A program made the translations under genes and the position numbers. From Symsagittifera roscoffensis (taxonomy: Eukaryota > Xenacoelomorpha > Acoela > Convolutidae): DNA of 64,000 nt. Below the pieces are notes generated by a model. The model saw only the letters and a list, made by a program, of their open reading frames with translations, was not told the origin of the DNA and did no database searches. The stretch lies in contig NC_087069.1 in assembly GCF_963678635.1 (NCBI RefSeq), forward strand, positions 1,812,166-1,876,165. Direction: 5' to 3'. Below are positions 58,001-64,000 of the stretch, in pieces (positions within the stretch are counted from its first letter, which is position 1; each line of letters begins with the position of its first letter).

Positions 58001-58559
58001 ATCGGCAAGGGAAACCGGAGAACTAGAGACAGAGGGCGAGAATGCTAAGAAACCACCTTTTGGACGAATCTTTGAATCGTATTTTGATCTCCCGAACCAC
58101 TATTCGAACAATATCGTTATAACGGACAGCGATTTCATACTCACGGAACGCACGTGCGCCATAGCGATAACTGCGGACGTAAGCTTCAAAACAGCACTAG
58201 CGGCCGACTTTAAAAGAGAGTACAAGAATATCGAGTTTTTGTGGAAACAGAGGCCGGGTGTAGGAGGAATGATAGCGTTGCCCCCTGTTGCATCACAGAT
58301 ACCAGGGAAATATTTGTGTTTTTTGGTTACGAAAGCTACTGATAGGCAACATGTGAATCCGGAGAGCTTGGTATTGGCCTTGACTCGACTTAGGGATTTC
58401 CTGGTTGAGAGAGGTGTGACCTCTCTCTCGTTGCCAGTATACGATCCTAATAGGGGAAAGCTACACCCTAGAGAGTTGTACGCTCTTGTGCATGTGATAT
58501 TTTCAGAGACTGACATAGAAGTTTACTTACATAAAAAATACTATCTGAGTATATGCTAA
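49074..58559 (+). CDS. Gag-Pol polyprotein with C-terminal macro domain
   Basis: First ATG of the open frame is 49074; 3161 codons with no stop or frameshift between gag and pol. Residues about 520-720 are a Gag capsid region. CCHC knuckles are at 742 (CANCGSMDHHVSAC) and 794 (CFFCNLEGHFKSDC). The aspartic protease has DTGA at 1104 and ILGRD later. RT has Asp 1524 (TTLDLGSAFWQVPL) and YVDD at 1589. RNase H has Asp 1737, Glu 1784 and Asp 1809. A long spacer with repeated SGES-type motifs follows. Integrase has HHCC from His 2380 to Cys 2415, catalytic Asp 2446, Asp 2505 and Glu 2541 (DD35E), and the GPF box near 2680. After an acidic linker of about 300 residues, 3012-3161 is a macro domain (ITADVSFKTALAADFKREY, CFLVTKATDRQHVNPESL, GVTSLSLPVYDPNRGKLH). 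All core catalytic residues are present, so the protein may be active. Confidence 0.93.
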   Translation: MQRRDSLGSTTKIPRLSKGSTRKFRTRRSQTSFSSASDAFAEDESTKGQPDLSVIEMKLRSEKNLDGNQGRSAEAEPASETPVDPFDEGERTLIRPDFEPDEVLEREEAERTEETSERPEVEPREEVLYRGMFKSETKSYKWRKEPSHLTSAHSSLAKQSNNAMMSSMSPGEEQTFTKAKKSWKSLYDERMASLPTLGLTSSDDYPEITHPDVNFTPCPRNDMSRKASSTSPTMPMSDGITMGASSTFDRLMTSMSKLRGGASSSTRLQPPLTSSSLGLTPSFGATGDISDMFAGVMNGLDELRRDMTKRIDQVDERAHKGQENLRDELTHVKSQARFDQAQLIHNTDQCLAESLAQANKESEEREARMTREIERLLNDHDNTYAQTMTGLEKRLDAKSDLMMRKLDAILNGGSSWQEHSNSRERSSHANVGDGTGNSARAQQGSRTNYEHRNKERPRAAPQRPGWTNPVPPEADATPETRLPTVPQVSSVPDLTTVSQDTTMYASMFEPLNRSLETFITKLSKSTERGERSRRTLKKPKSYKDESDGCIDTWIEVMKLHFEEENLSKKQECSALTSNLEVTALNCVMAKRANERDSARKIFDILLNRFGSGVQGHQAMVKFEKRRQRDEESIDKFLDDLELLRRRSNPDERISERNLAIASKFMNGVRSEELKTMLATHFTLSLDQVPTPDDLRMKSREYLLIKPRAQNRYSNYGNYSGTNTGANSSWYKPRDDMDKRRSCANCGSMDHHVSACSAYKQNMKAIGHFLEDADATDEDHEEYVRGLIMKYGPRCFFCNLEGHFKSDCTQFWDAVADAKHPRHEEALSGVKASRARLMNEAESRRKETTPSTFATKKVKTWPEEVVASNLEAESSSPLKVDYGLAARTALQNVKQDLATKEVEQWVRSELESTDLRESLNVLSKTTRAEDEKEPKKQGLKLNVISGKTFGMTKAGTKIMSIISVAGHQVVKNLSEPSEITLVHLDIYADYLKEKDPKLDSRAVRALLTTGGPRLMKVDGHYIDVHGPYPILMNVDDINIYTKAHITDANDQVGRIYIVQEELKVRRIGHNAMLEQDAVHIGCEADLAAHVLDVQGRQLSVKGLLDTGAVVSVMPVNTWTDMGFDRSDLIPTKIRLAAANQGVIYVAGRTPIISLQLGGRHLWMSFLVVENLDESDQFILGRDFVRNFDVTIDLNDGLIRIKDPERKYEKRPLNKILINQAKVPIFLDRKVRLKPNQAVVATFRMRNLNELSNDRQVCLVPNPNSKSSAILGRSFSLTQSGLCVSVLLNTEATTVTIQRGKKLGYALPLNTDFLSVENLKKFDVTKCPLHANQECIMKRVIELKSSRKLFSMKSETDDGLSSCSNFPERPTEAELAANRPVLPEIEHLKGKISDKELDSLRAVLDRNADVFSKHKADIGCCNFVEHEIEIEEGSVPHREGARRMTPNKSEACRKEIEMLMEYDMIEPSKSPWACGVVMAKKKGGQLRFCCDFRYLNAVTIKDAYPIPRIDESLSKLGDAKFFTTLDLGSAFWQVPLRKQDREKTGFACELGMFQWKRMPFGLCNATATFQRLMAQALTSVTKKYGNLIMCYVDDVVIATPTLEDHIERLEEVFSCMKQAGLKCKPSKCEILRDSIKYLGRLVDKNGVRPDPEAVEAVLTWKAPKTDTQLMSFLGFANYYREFIKGYADKIYPMQKLMRNKGKKFTWTDEAQVSFENIKRELCEAPVLGMPTEKGMFVLDTDASVVAISGILHQEQEWNGRTVLRPIAYGSKVLSDTEMKYGAPKAEMFAVITFVEKYRAYLGSAPFKLRVDNRALAWLKTYSMDQSYIGRWIVRLDGYHMIIEHRTRDKHQNADSLSKKTEFYERLEEKQANQSEIKDGFSFLDKETYDKLPLTRWLDKSGHPIPGHPDLPVETAAEIKLLARGEPFPLDLLVRSNLVQQELTRLGINSIALLNKTVNVAPDVMGKLRDLLDREVDRHDREWMETMQRLTVTERTEKRPVSIRSRGVERDCRSIVNQLVTSMPKEVLLRTSFSEYGTSNQNQATEEVRIRSKASFTRRVHFTDAKEEYEPSPDCSSVDETMSGESDTFEPVKDDLSEETDTCEPVQDNLSGERLTRPPRGRILSGESGSKRPMDRVLSGESRNISDNLGYDVGESVDSSVDSGPQSWDNTSETTSNSDVSEIAIHSLLVDWKQRGLDRETHQDPDRDRYTSDEEGTVIDNAADELELIAVSKRPTRLLPHGTVVRTNLEPSVQEATPLKKIWCVKLMDDAHAPEIMSGQMNVVKTYLKARYRLSDLLRAQRNDRMTSSLKRWIENGAPDKGDLEEDSYKILKQFYLKRKDLLYLNKDGIVACKRKEEDKVLYKYNSIVLPQLYQTELLFRSHDQMGHQGVDKVYNRIQKRFEWPGLKKACEKWIAACLSCQQAKDPRKLRFPLQSIESSGFNEVVQIDHQKICMTATGYNQVLVMIDHFTKYAEAAPCMTASAEETCDHLINVWIARHGCPITFQSDNGKAFVGDLTKELMKRSQVAQAHSTTYHPQTNGLVERQNRTLVSMLRVYCSRYMDDWDKHLPQVMGAYNSTDYSTTGISPHMMLTGHEKALPLTFFYPEYEGKRTAPQTYVRDVIRRQQDLNDLCRRNTQQAQIRQKRRFDKRTADAKAYSVGDYVWVFQEVVPPKGTKKLLKKWRGPFQITEVHQGGRFYRLSTGRAAHYENIKPHNASSEDWCIPADMQEGDYLIVDPACEVNERGTRDKNDGNEVVDDCDLPLDLELTERVEVDDETLPYAEENWDCPEQTEIDKGIQPDFPLTMETRQSKKGKNQKKYNPYGEDFVVDRIVVSDVIDSLVGLDEVAMLEEIDLVNDMDQDWIDDRSEPEVEFEPEAEQTHEQELTNLRVLEWLHDLPTDPKETILTIQDVDRDGVKYISHDNTESNWVAPDGPLRGPQSNLGLLDFGRSMGTSMDIFVRGVGVGLTHTENLIIKKLKSARETGELETEGENAKKPPFGRIFESYFDLPNHYSNNIVITDSDFILTERTCAIAITADVSFKTALAADFKREYKNIEFLWKQRPGVGGMIALPPVASQIPGKYLCFLVTKATDRQHVNPESLVLALTRLRDFLVERGVTSLSLPVYDPNRGKLHPRELYALVHVIFSETDIEVYLHKKYYLSIC
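55308..55490 (+). repeat. Repeated TTGTCCGGGGAG motif in the RNase H to integrase spacer
   Basis: TGTCCGGGGAG appears four times and a variant TGTCTGAGGAG once, encoding repeated (D/V)LSGES-like peptides between RNase H and integrase. The same ACTTGTCCGGGGAG string occurs once more just before the 3' LTR (63477-63488). The protein spacer is probably disordered and acidic. Confidence 0.85.
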
Positions 58560-59001
58560 GGATTGCGCTCGGCGATAAGTGGTTTTTGTTAAGTTGCTCG
58601 ATAAGAATTAGAGTCAAGTTTTAGGTTAGGTTTTAGGTACAGTATTAGGGATTAGGTTTTTATATGATAGTATAGGTGTGTGATGTTTATGTGTTTATGT
58701 TATGTTATTGTTATGATATGTTTTATGTTTGTGTCATCAAGGTGACAGCGCTTATTCGTGCTACTCTGACAAAGATAAAGGTGGACGATCCACCTTGGTG
58801 CTAAATTTTAAATCAGAATTGTGAAGAGAATTTCAATAGAGAGTTTTAAAGAATTGATTGATGTTGCATCCAAAAATGATGGTTCAAAGTCGCGACCTGT
58901 TTTTTAGATCTTGATTGATCGAAAATTGTTTACTGAACACTGAATCAGAGGAGACAGAAAGAAATTACACGACACGACAAGAAGAATCAACACGACAAGA
59001 A
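58560..59001 (+). other. Spacer between Gag-Pol and the downstream ORFs
   Basis: Low-complexity GTTATGTTT-rich sequence, then CCTGTTTTTTAG ending at 58907, which looks like a splice acceptor 95 bases before the next ATG. A spliced subgenomic RNA would explain how the downstream ORFs are expressed, but no matching donor was established. Confidence 0.4.
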
Positions 59002-59670
59002 ATGGGTGACACGAACGAACTCATGGAATTCCTCTCAGCGAGTCTAGGAGCGACTCTAGACGAGATCTATCAGCGGCTGATCGATTGTGATTTTACACGA
59101 GAAGACCCGGGGTTGGCGATGTTTGTGGTCGCACTCCTCAATGCACTGGGAAGAGAGGGTCGAGGGAATCGCCCTACAGAAGTCGTGTTGATGTTGGCCT
59201 TTGGTGAGTCCGGGACCGCCGAGAGAGGCCGAAACCGATTGATGAGATGGAGGCGCGGAGAGATGTCTGGCCACGACCTGGCTCGTGAGCCAGGACTAGG
59301 TGAGCAAAGGGACCACCGGCTAGATGAGATGCCCTTGCCCGTCCAACCTGCGCAGCCACTCATTGGAGCGAAGAGACAACGTGATGGGCCAGGCCCGTCA
59401 CACTCTGTCGACTCTCCAACAGCTGCTTCTCCCCTAAAGAGAGTGAGAGTGAGCGAGATAGAGATCCAGACGTCGGAGACGATTGAGACACTGGAGAAGA
59501 AGGAGAGAGATCAGAGTGAGCTGTGTGCCAAACTTCAGGAGTACAGGGCCATAGCTCGGGAGAGAGACGAATGGAAAAAGAAATTTGAAGATCTGCAGGT
59601 GGCCTACAAGGAGGATGTTGTTGGGAGTCACATCTCCCATCACTGCCCCTCGTATTGGAGCAGCTCGTGA
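59002..59670 (+). CDS. Accessory ORF 2 of the giant Gypsy (unknown, coiled coil)
   Basis: A 222-codon ORF from ATG 59002 (MGDTNELMEFLSASLGATLD). The N-terminal half is helix-prone (TLDEIYQRLIDCDFT, LAMFVVALLNALG) and followed by an Arg-rich stretch. The middle has nuclear-localisation-like basic clusters (GAKRQRDGPG, PLKRVRV). The end is a coiled coil (ETLEKKERDQSELCAKLQEY onward). I recognise no family. The +1-frame ORF at 59615 overlaps its end, so it may be the N-terminal part of one larger product. It has no signal peptide or membrane segment, so it is not an Env-type protein. Confidence 0.65.
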   Translation: MGDTNELMEFLSASLGATLDEIYQRLIDCDFTREDPGLAMFVVALLNALGREGRGNRPTEVVLMLAFGESGTAERGRNRLMRWRRGEMSGHDLAREPGLGEQRDHRLDEMPLPVQPAQPLIGAKRQRDGPGPSHSVDSPTAASPLKRVRVSEIEIQTSETIETLEKKERDQSELCAKLQEYRAIARERDEWKKKFEDLQVAYKEDVVGSHISHHCPSYWSSS

Positions 59671-60025
59671 CGCAGAGAAGAGAATGCTGAAGTGGAGTGG
59701 AGGGATGGAGCCGCGCTTCATCAGCTGGAACGTTGCTGCCGCGCATACGTTCGACTTCTCATTTCCCGATGCCTGGAGCAGGAAAAAGATCAAAGCACTA
59801 CCCTCCAGGAGACCAGAGGTCTCGGCTGAAACGTGGAACGAAGTATATTCTTCCGCGGATGACTTATCGAGACTGAAATGGTCAGGAGAAGCGAAAGTGG
59901 TGATGCTGGAGGTGGCAAGGGAGAACTGTGCCGGAATCGGTCCACATGGGAGATCCGGCAGGGGGTTATGTGGAGATGTTGAAAGCGAGGAACTCCGCGA
60001 GAGGGCACCTGATGGCTTGGAGTGA
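59615..60025 (+). CDS. Accessory ORF 3 of the giant Gypsy (unknown, bridging frame)
   Basis: A 136-codon frame from ATG 59615, +1 relative to ORF 2 and overlapping it by 56 bases. Its central part, GAARDAEKRMLKWSGGMEPR then FISWNVAAAHTFDFSFPDAW and VYSSADDLSRLKWSGEAKVV, looks like genuine protein. The last 30 codons, after MLEVARENC, look like out-of-frame translation of the next ORF. It most likely represents the middle of a single ancestral protein joining ORF 2 to ORF 4, reached by two +1 steps. Confidence 0.5.
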   Translation: MLLGVTSPITAPRIGAARDAEKRMLKWSGGMEPRFISWNVAAAHTFDFSFPDAWSRKKIKALPSRRPEVSAETWNEVYSSADDLSRLKWSGEAKVVMLEVARENCAGIGPHGRSGRGLCGDVESEELRERAPDGLE

Positions 60026-62741
60026 AAAGCGGGCCATGCAAGAATATCTGAAAGGGCTTACGGAGAACTCTAACTTCAATCGAAGAGAGTATGGCACAGT
60101 GATGTCATCAGAAGCGAATGAAATTGGATTGGAAAAACTGCTAGAGATTTCTTGGAGGGCGGCCCTCCAGAAATACTTCGATGAGACGATGAATGCACCT
60201 GCTACTGTGGCAGCATACCTGGCTCATCCTTGCGTGAGAACTGATCTGCAAGTACGACTGGCTTGGTGCTTGATGGGCATCAAAAAGGCGGAGTATGAAG
60301 CCAGTAATGACTCGAAATCACGAGAACAGGAGCTAGAGTTAATGGAAGCTCTACGAGCATTGATTTCGAAAGACGATTCAGCGATAGCATGGGCTAAGCG
60401 TAAGGATGCCCTTTGCTTTGTCAGGTTCGTGGTGGATCGCATCCCCACTCCTGTGTTGGGAGAATGTATAAAGATCATTCGGCAAAAGGGAGTTGATTGC
60501 GAAAGGAACTTCCTTAGGGCACTCCTAGAGCTATATCAGGACATGCCATTGACCGTGCCAAGCAAGGAGTCGAATGATATGGAAAGCTATCGCAAGTTGG
60601 AAGAGGTGAGAAGATACTCCAACAAAGAATTGAGAGTGAGCAGAGACTTGATTGAAGCGGCCAGAGGACAAAAGGAGTTTGCAACACTAGGGAAACTGAA
60701 GTCGTTCCAATACGTGTCTGGCATACCGGGGATGGCGTATAATCCCTTCGTGAACGAAGAAGCCAGGGAAGCATACTTCGACTACGAGCAAGTCACAGTG
60801 CTCAACTTCTGGGTTGAACGGATTAAGGAAATTGGAATGTTGATGGTGGAACAACCCAAGCTTGGAATTATTTTGGAAGAACGAGTAGTCGAGCCCTCGA
60901 TTCCCGAGCTAAAAGGGCAAGTGAGTTTTGATTGTGGTTCTTGGGACGGTCCCTTGAAAACCAGTCTAGTAGTGATGTGGGAACTCATGAAACCTTCCTG
61001 GTGTCCCCATCCTAACGCAGGCTTGATCTGGGACATGACCGCGGATATCATGTTAGACCGGGATGATGATGCGAGTCTACATGATCTGGCCATGATACAA
61101 CACCTGCTGGCCATGAGATTGACGAAGAAGAAGAGCAACCCGTCCACGGAGCTGTCCGAGGAAGGTACATCGAGTAATTGGTTGAAGCAAGGCACATGCT
61201 TGGCTCAACACAGTGGGATGGAAGGACATGTTTGTAACCTGGGACACTGCCTGATTACGCTAAGCGAGCAGCATCGACAACTGGCACGATTGTACGGAAG
61301 ATTGAGCATGTCAGATAAGAGTGCCATGGAGTTGGTCGCAGACTGCCATGGGGTGACGGACGTAAACCTGATCACAGCCTTGGGATTTTGCAGCATGACG
61401 AGTTCGATAGAATCGCTCGAGCGCTTGGAGCGTGCCCATGAGCTAGTGACGTCCCTCAGCGTGGAAATATTCCCTGGAGCATTACAGACAGAACAAAAGA
61501 TTGGAGGCTGGCGAGAAGCCCTAGAGAATGAAATGAATCTGAAGGATAGTGAAGCCTATCACAGACCTACTGGTTCAAAATATATGGTGGGTTCAAGCTC
61601 AGCGCCGTATTGTAATAGCAAGTATCCTACGCACATGGTGGTGATGGATGCGAGGACGCAACAAGTGTTGGTTGACCAACTTTTCTCTGTGCCAAAGTGC
61701 GTGAGGTTGGCCAGAATGTCAGAGAGGTCATATGACTTGTTGGCAAAGATCTTTCGGGCAGTCCCGAAGAGATCCGAAGGCGAGTTGCAAGACGTTGTGG
61801 GTGAAGAGTTCATGAGACTGAACGAAGGAAACGTGAGTGAGTTCGAGAAACAGAAAGCGAGTGGAGCGTTACCTACTGAATTCCCCACTATAGAAGAGAA
61901 AGACGACCTACATAAAATTCTGATGGAAGTGGAACCGTTGCTGGGAGCCTCAGGGTATCGGACCCGAAGGAACATAGTGAGAACCCATGGGGAGTATCCT
62001 TGCCACTGCTTGGCGCAGACGTTGTGGTACCCCAAACGCGGGAATCTGATCCTAGTATGGGACGTGGAGGAGTTGTACTCCACGGGGTTGCCCGATCAGA
62101 ATCAACAAGTGTCAATCGTGGTGGTTAGCGCCATGCTAGCAGTGAGATGGTTGGAGGCTAACGCGGACACAAGTGAGCAGGAGACGGCCGTGCCGACTCC
62201 TGAACAGTTGAGCAACGTTAAAATGAGTCGTGAATTGGATCTTTTCAGAACCACCTGCAAGGTTCTGAGAATACCTAAAGCCATTGAAAGAATATGGTCA
62301 AGGCAAAGATTGATGCCTTGGTTCCGTGCAGTGATGACATCTTGGATGTATGAACGCGCGAAGCGTCACATGTCAAGGAATACGGAAGCCTATCAATCTT
62401 TCCAGCTAGATATAGGACCAGGAGCCTATAAACGAGCATTCTTGACGCACAGAAACGCGGTCACCACAGCGGTGAAGCGGGTAGCTGGAACGCCTTGTGT
62501 TACTGAAGATGAGAAGAAAGAGGTCTTAAGAGCTGACCTAGAACGAAACGTGAGCCTGTGTCTTCACAACAGCTTTTGCAGGAACCGGGAGCAGAAGGTG
62601 AATGTGGACTTGCTACCTTGTTGCAAACCGAGGCTGTTGGAACAGGAGGGTTGGGGCACGGCCCGCAACTCTCTGGACATGTTAGAGAAAGTTCTGGAAG
62701 ACAGTGACGCTGAACATCAGGATGGAGAAATGATGGAATGA
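59946..62741 (+). CDS. Accessory ORF 4 of the giant Gypsy (large unknown protein)
   Basis: A 931-codon ORF from ATG 59946 (MGDPAGGYVEMLKARNSARG), open a little further upstream without ATG. It is rich in helices and Trp/Cys, with DLQVRLAWCLMGIKKAEYEA, VTVLNFWVERIKEIGMLMVE, a Cys/His cluster (GTCLAQHSGMEGHVCNLGHC) and a Cys-rich end (CLHNSFCRN, LLPCCKPRL). No signal peptide, fusion peptide, furin site or membrane anchor was seen, which argues against an envelope protein. I recognise no enzyme motif. Codon use and composition match Gag-Pol, so it belongs to the element. The length and lack of stops imply selection or recent activity. Confidence 0.75.
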   Translation: MGDPAGGYVEMLKARNSARGHLMAWSEKRAMQEYLKGLTENSNFNRREYGTVMSSEANEIGLEKLLEISWRAALQKYFDETMNAPATVAAYLAHPCVRTDLQVRLAWCLMGIKKAEYEASNDSKSREQELELMEALRALISKDDSAIAWAKRKDALCFVRFVVDRIPTPVLGECIKIIRQKGVDCERNFLRALLELYQDMPLTVPSKESNDMESYRKLEEVRRYSNKELRVSRDLIEAARGQKEFATLGKLKSFQYVSGIPGMAYNPFVNEEAREAYFDYEQVTVLNFWVERIKEIGMLMVEQPKLGIILEERVVEPSIPELKGQVSFDCGSWDGPLKTSLVVMWELMKPSWCPHPNAGLIWDMTADIMLDRDDDASLHDLAMIQHLLAMRLTKKKSNPSTELSEEGTSSNWLKQGTCLAQHSGMEGHVCNLGHCLITLSEQHRQLARLYGRLSMSDKSAMELVADCHGVTDVNLITALGFCSMTSSIESLERLERAHELVTSLSVEIFPGALQTEQKIGGWREALENEMNLKDSEAYHRPTGSKYMVGSSSAPYCNSKYPTHMVVMDARTQQVLVDQLFSVPKCVRLARMSERSYDLLAKIFRAVPKRSEGELQDVVGEEFMRLNEGNVSEFEKQKASGALPTEFPTIEEKDDLHKILMEVEPLLGASGYRTRRNIVRTHGEYPCHCLAQTLWYPKRGNLILVWDVEELYSTGLPDQNQQVSIVVVSAMLAVRWLEANADTSEQETAVPTPEQLSNVKMSRELDLFRTTCKVLRIPKAIERIWSRQRLMPWFRAVMTSWMYERAKRHMSRNTEAYQSFQLDIGPGAYKRAFLTHRNAVTTAVKRVAGTPCVTEDEKKEVLRADLERNVSLCLHNSFCRNREQKVNVDLLPCCKPRLLEQEGWGTARNSLDMLEKVLEDSDAEHQDGEMME

Positions 62742-63490
62742 AGATGACCGAAGGAGAGAAGAGAAGGAGAAAAAACTTGATTGTCTTTGTGTGTAAAAAC
62801 TTGAACAAATCAACCAAGTTTTGATTATTGAACTTGTTAAACTTTTTGTTTTGATTTAGTTTGGTCAGACCAAACTTTGAAAATTGTTGCAATTGTTAAA
62901 ATTGTTGAAATTGTTGATTTTAGTTACTACTATCTATGTATGTATATAAGGAACATAGGTGAGTATATTTACCTATTTATTCACGACTGAAATTTTTAAC
63001 CTGTGTAAGACACAAATTCACTGTGTGGCGACATGGTAAGTTTGAGTAAACTCGCTCGAGAAGGGTGGGTAACTCAATAACTTTCCTAGCCACAGAGTTT
63101 CTTAGTTTTAATATTGAAAGGACCGCATAAATGACTGATTATACTTGGTGAGTGAAGTTAAGTTAATTTTAACGGGTGCGTGGCCGTGCCACGTCCCACT
63201 TTTTAATCACAAAGAGCGAAAAGAAGTTTTATAACAAGACGACGTAAGTAGTCAGAAAAGAAATTTTATCTAGGACACTCCTCATGGTGCAAATTTTGTG
63301 AAAATGTTGAAAGGCAGTGAGATGTAGTACGATGCCATTTGTGAACACGTAGTGAGTTGAGTTGGAGTAGATAAATTTCAATTTCTTATGCAATTTGTAA
63401 GATTGGTTACAGAAAAATGGATACCTACTTGACGATAACCCGGTGTTGTGCGATCAATAGGGACATTGATGGAGACTTGTCCGGGGAGTA
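62742..63490 (+). other. 3' untranslated region and polypurine-tract region
   Basis: Non-coding sequence with TTGTTGAAATTGTTGA-type low complexity near 62880. The plus-strand primer is expected just before 63491, where the sequence is GGAGACTTGTCCGGGGAGTA. It is purine-rich but interrupted by pyrimidines, so the exact tract is uncertain. Confidence 0.55.
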
Positions 63491-64000
63491 TGTGCCATTC
63501 TGCCAGATGACACAGCATAACCTTCCCGCGACAGAAAAAAAAGTGACTAAAGGCCTTATGAACAGAAAAGTGTTGCGACGGAGGGTCAGAATGTTCTAGA
63601 ATTTTATTTTTAAAATTTCGATTGGAAGAAGAACATTTCTGAGAAATAGAAAAAAGACGGCCATTTTGAATAAAAAAGACGAAGATCAGAACCACGATAT
63701 AGATTGTGAAGAACGGTTGTATCAGAGACAGAAAAGTTACGGAGCCTCTTATCGTGGCAAGAACACACGATAAGGACCTTAGCGACAGATATTTGTGGAG
63801 ACGGAGGCTTCAGTGGGGGGAAGAGAAATACCACGGAACCCTCCCGGGATACGAAATATAGGAGATAAGAGTGTTATCTCAAGAAAATCACGGGAGCGGA
63901 GGCTTGGTCCCCCGGAGACTGTTATATGTGAAGGGACTGGGTAAACTAACTATAACAGCTGCTGTAATGTCCTAGATCTTAATTAAACACCGATATTATT
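63491..64000 (+). repeat. 3' LTR of the giant Gypsy element (partial)
   Basis: Matches 45078-45589 with scattered substitutions and small indels; the window ends inside it. The AATAAA found in the 5' LTR at 45569 is interrupted here by one extra T. Confidence 0.93.

Larger units (their letters stand above)
45078..64000 (+). mobile_element. Giant Ty3/Gypsy LTR retrotransposon with macro domain and extra ORFs (3' end outside window)
   Basis: LTRs begin TGTGCCATTCTGCC at 45078 and 63491. The 5' LTR is 884 bp and ends GTTACA. Content: primer-binding site, 3.1 kb leader, a 3161-codon Gag-Pol, three overlapping downstream ORFs, a 0.75 kb 3' region and the start of the 3' LTR. The expected full length is about 19.3 kb if the LTRs are equal, against 5-8 kb for typical Gypsy elements. 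By eye the two LTRs differ at roughly 15-20 positions over 510 bases, so insertion is not brand new, yet Gag-Pol is uninterrupted. It sits inside the LINE ORF at 42829. Confidence 0.95.

Noticed and set aside
57112-58106. Chromodomain after the integrase
   Set aside because: The segment after the GPF box is acidic and lacks the aromatic-cage pattern; the only recognisable fold is the later macro domain.
59946-62741. Envelope gene, based on position after pol
   Set aside because: No signal peptide, furin-like site, fusion peptide or membrane anchor can be seen, so position alone is not enough.

Overview
This window is eukaryotic and almost entirely made of transposable elements. The element types (Ty3/Gypsy LTR retrotransposons, LINEs with a restriction-like endonuclease, LINEs with an apurinic-type endonuclease, MITE-like elements) and a degenerate nuclear 28S rRNA fragment point to an invertebrate animal. 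I cannot name the species. I found no convincing single-copy host gene, tRNA gene, CRISPR array or bacterial operon.

Layout. 1-9.45 kb: an AT-rich, dead Ty3/Gypsy element (gag, three tandem protease copies, RT, RNase H, integrase) carrying a 3 x 1279 bp tandem triplication. 9.45-14.37 kb: non-coding AT-rich DNA with a large fold-back repeat and a 200-base assembly gap. 14.38-32.57 kb: a patchwork of segmental duplications. A unit of about 3.1-3.2 kb, present in three long copies and two short pieces, contains a MITE-like element and the degenerate 3' half of a LINE. A second block, present twice, carries a Gypsy gag remnant and an LTR; one copy keeps two LTR segments around a 28S rRNA fragment and the other is a solo LTR. 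32.57-34.67 kb: a frameshifted RT/restriction-like-endonuclease LINE. 35.0-42.5 kb: apurinic-endonuclease LINEs, one internally deleted and one nearly full length with frameshifts and a (CTA)n tail. 42.48-45.08 kb: an open LINE ORF with a PHD finger, RT and CCHC/restriction-like endonuclease, cut by the next element.

45.08-64.0 kb: the highlight, a giant Ty3/Gypsy element. It has an 884 bp 5' LTR, a 3.1 kb leader full of a repeated ACCCTCC/GGAGGGT heptamer, one intact 3161-codon Gag-Pol ORF ending in a macro (ADP-ribose-binding type) domain, then three overlapping ORFs of unknown function, and a 3' LTR that runs off the window. If the 3' LTR has the same length as the 5' LTR, the whole element is about 19.3 kb.

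How the parts work together. In the giant element, Gag (two CCHC knuckles), aspartic protease, RT, RNase H and integrase (HHCC, DD35E, GPF motif) form a complete copy-and-paste set. The macro domain and the downstream ORFs are extra cargo beyond what Gypsy retrotransposition needs. The nesting order can be read directly: the LINE inserted beside an older LINE tail, then the giant Gypsy inserted into the LINE ORF.
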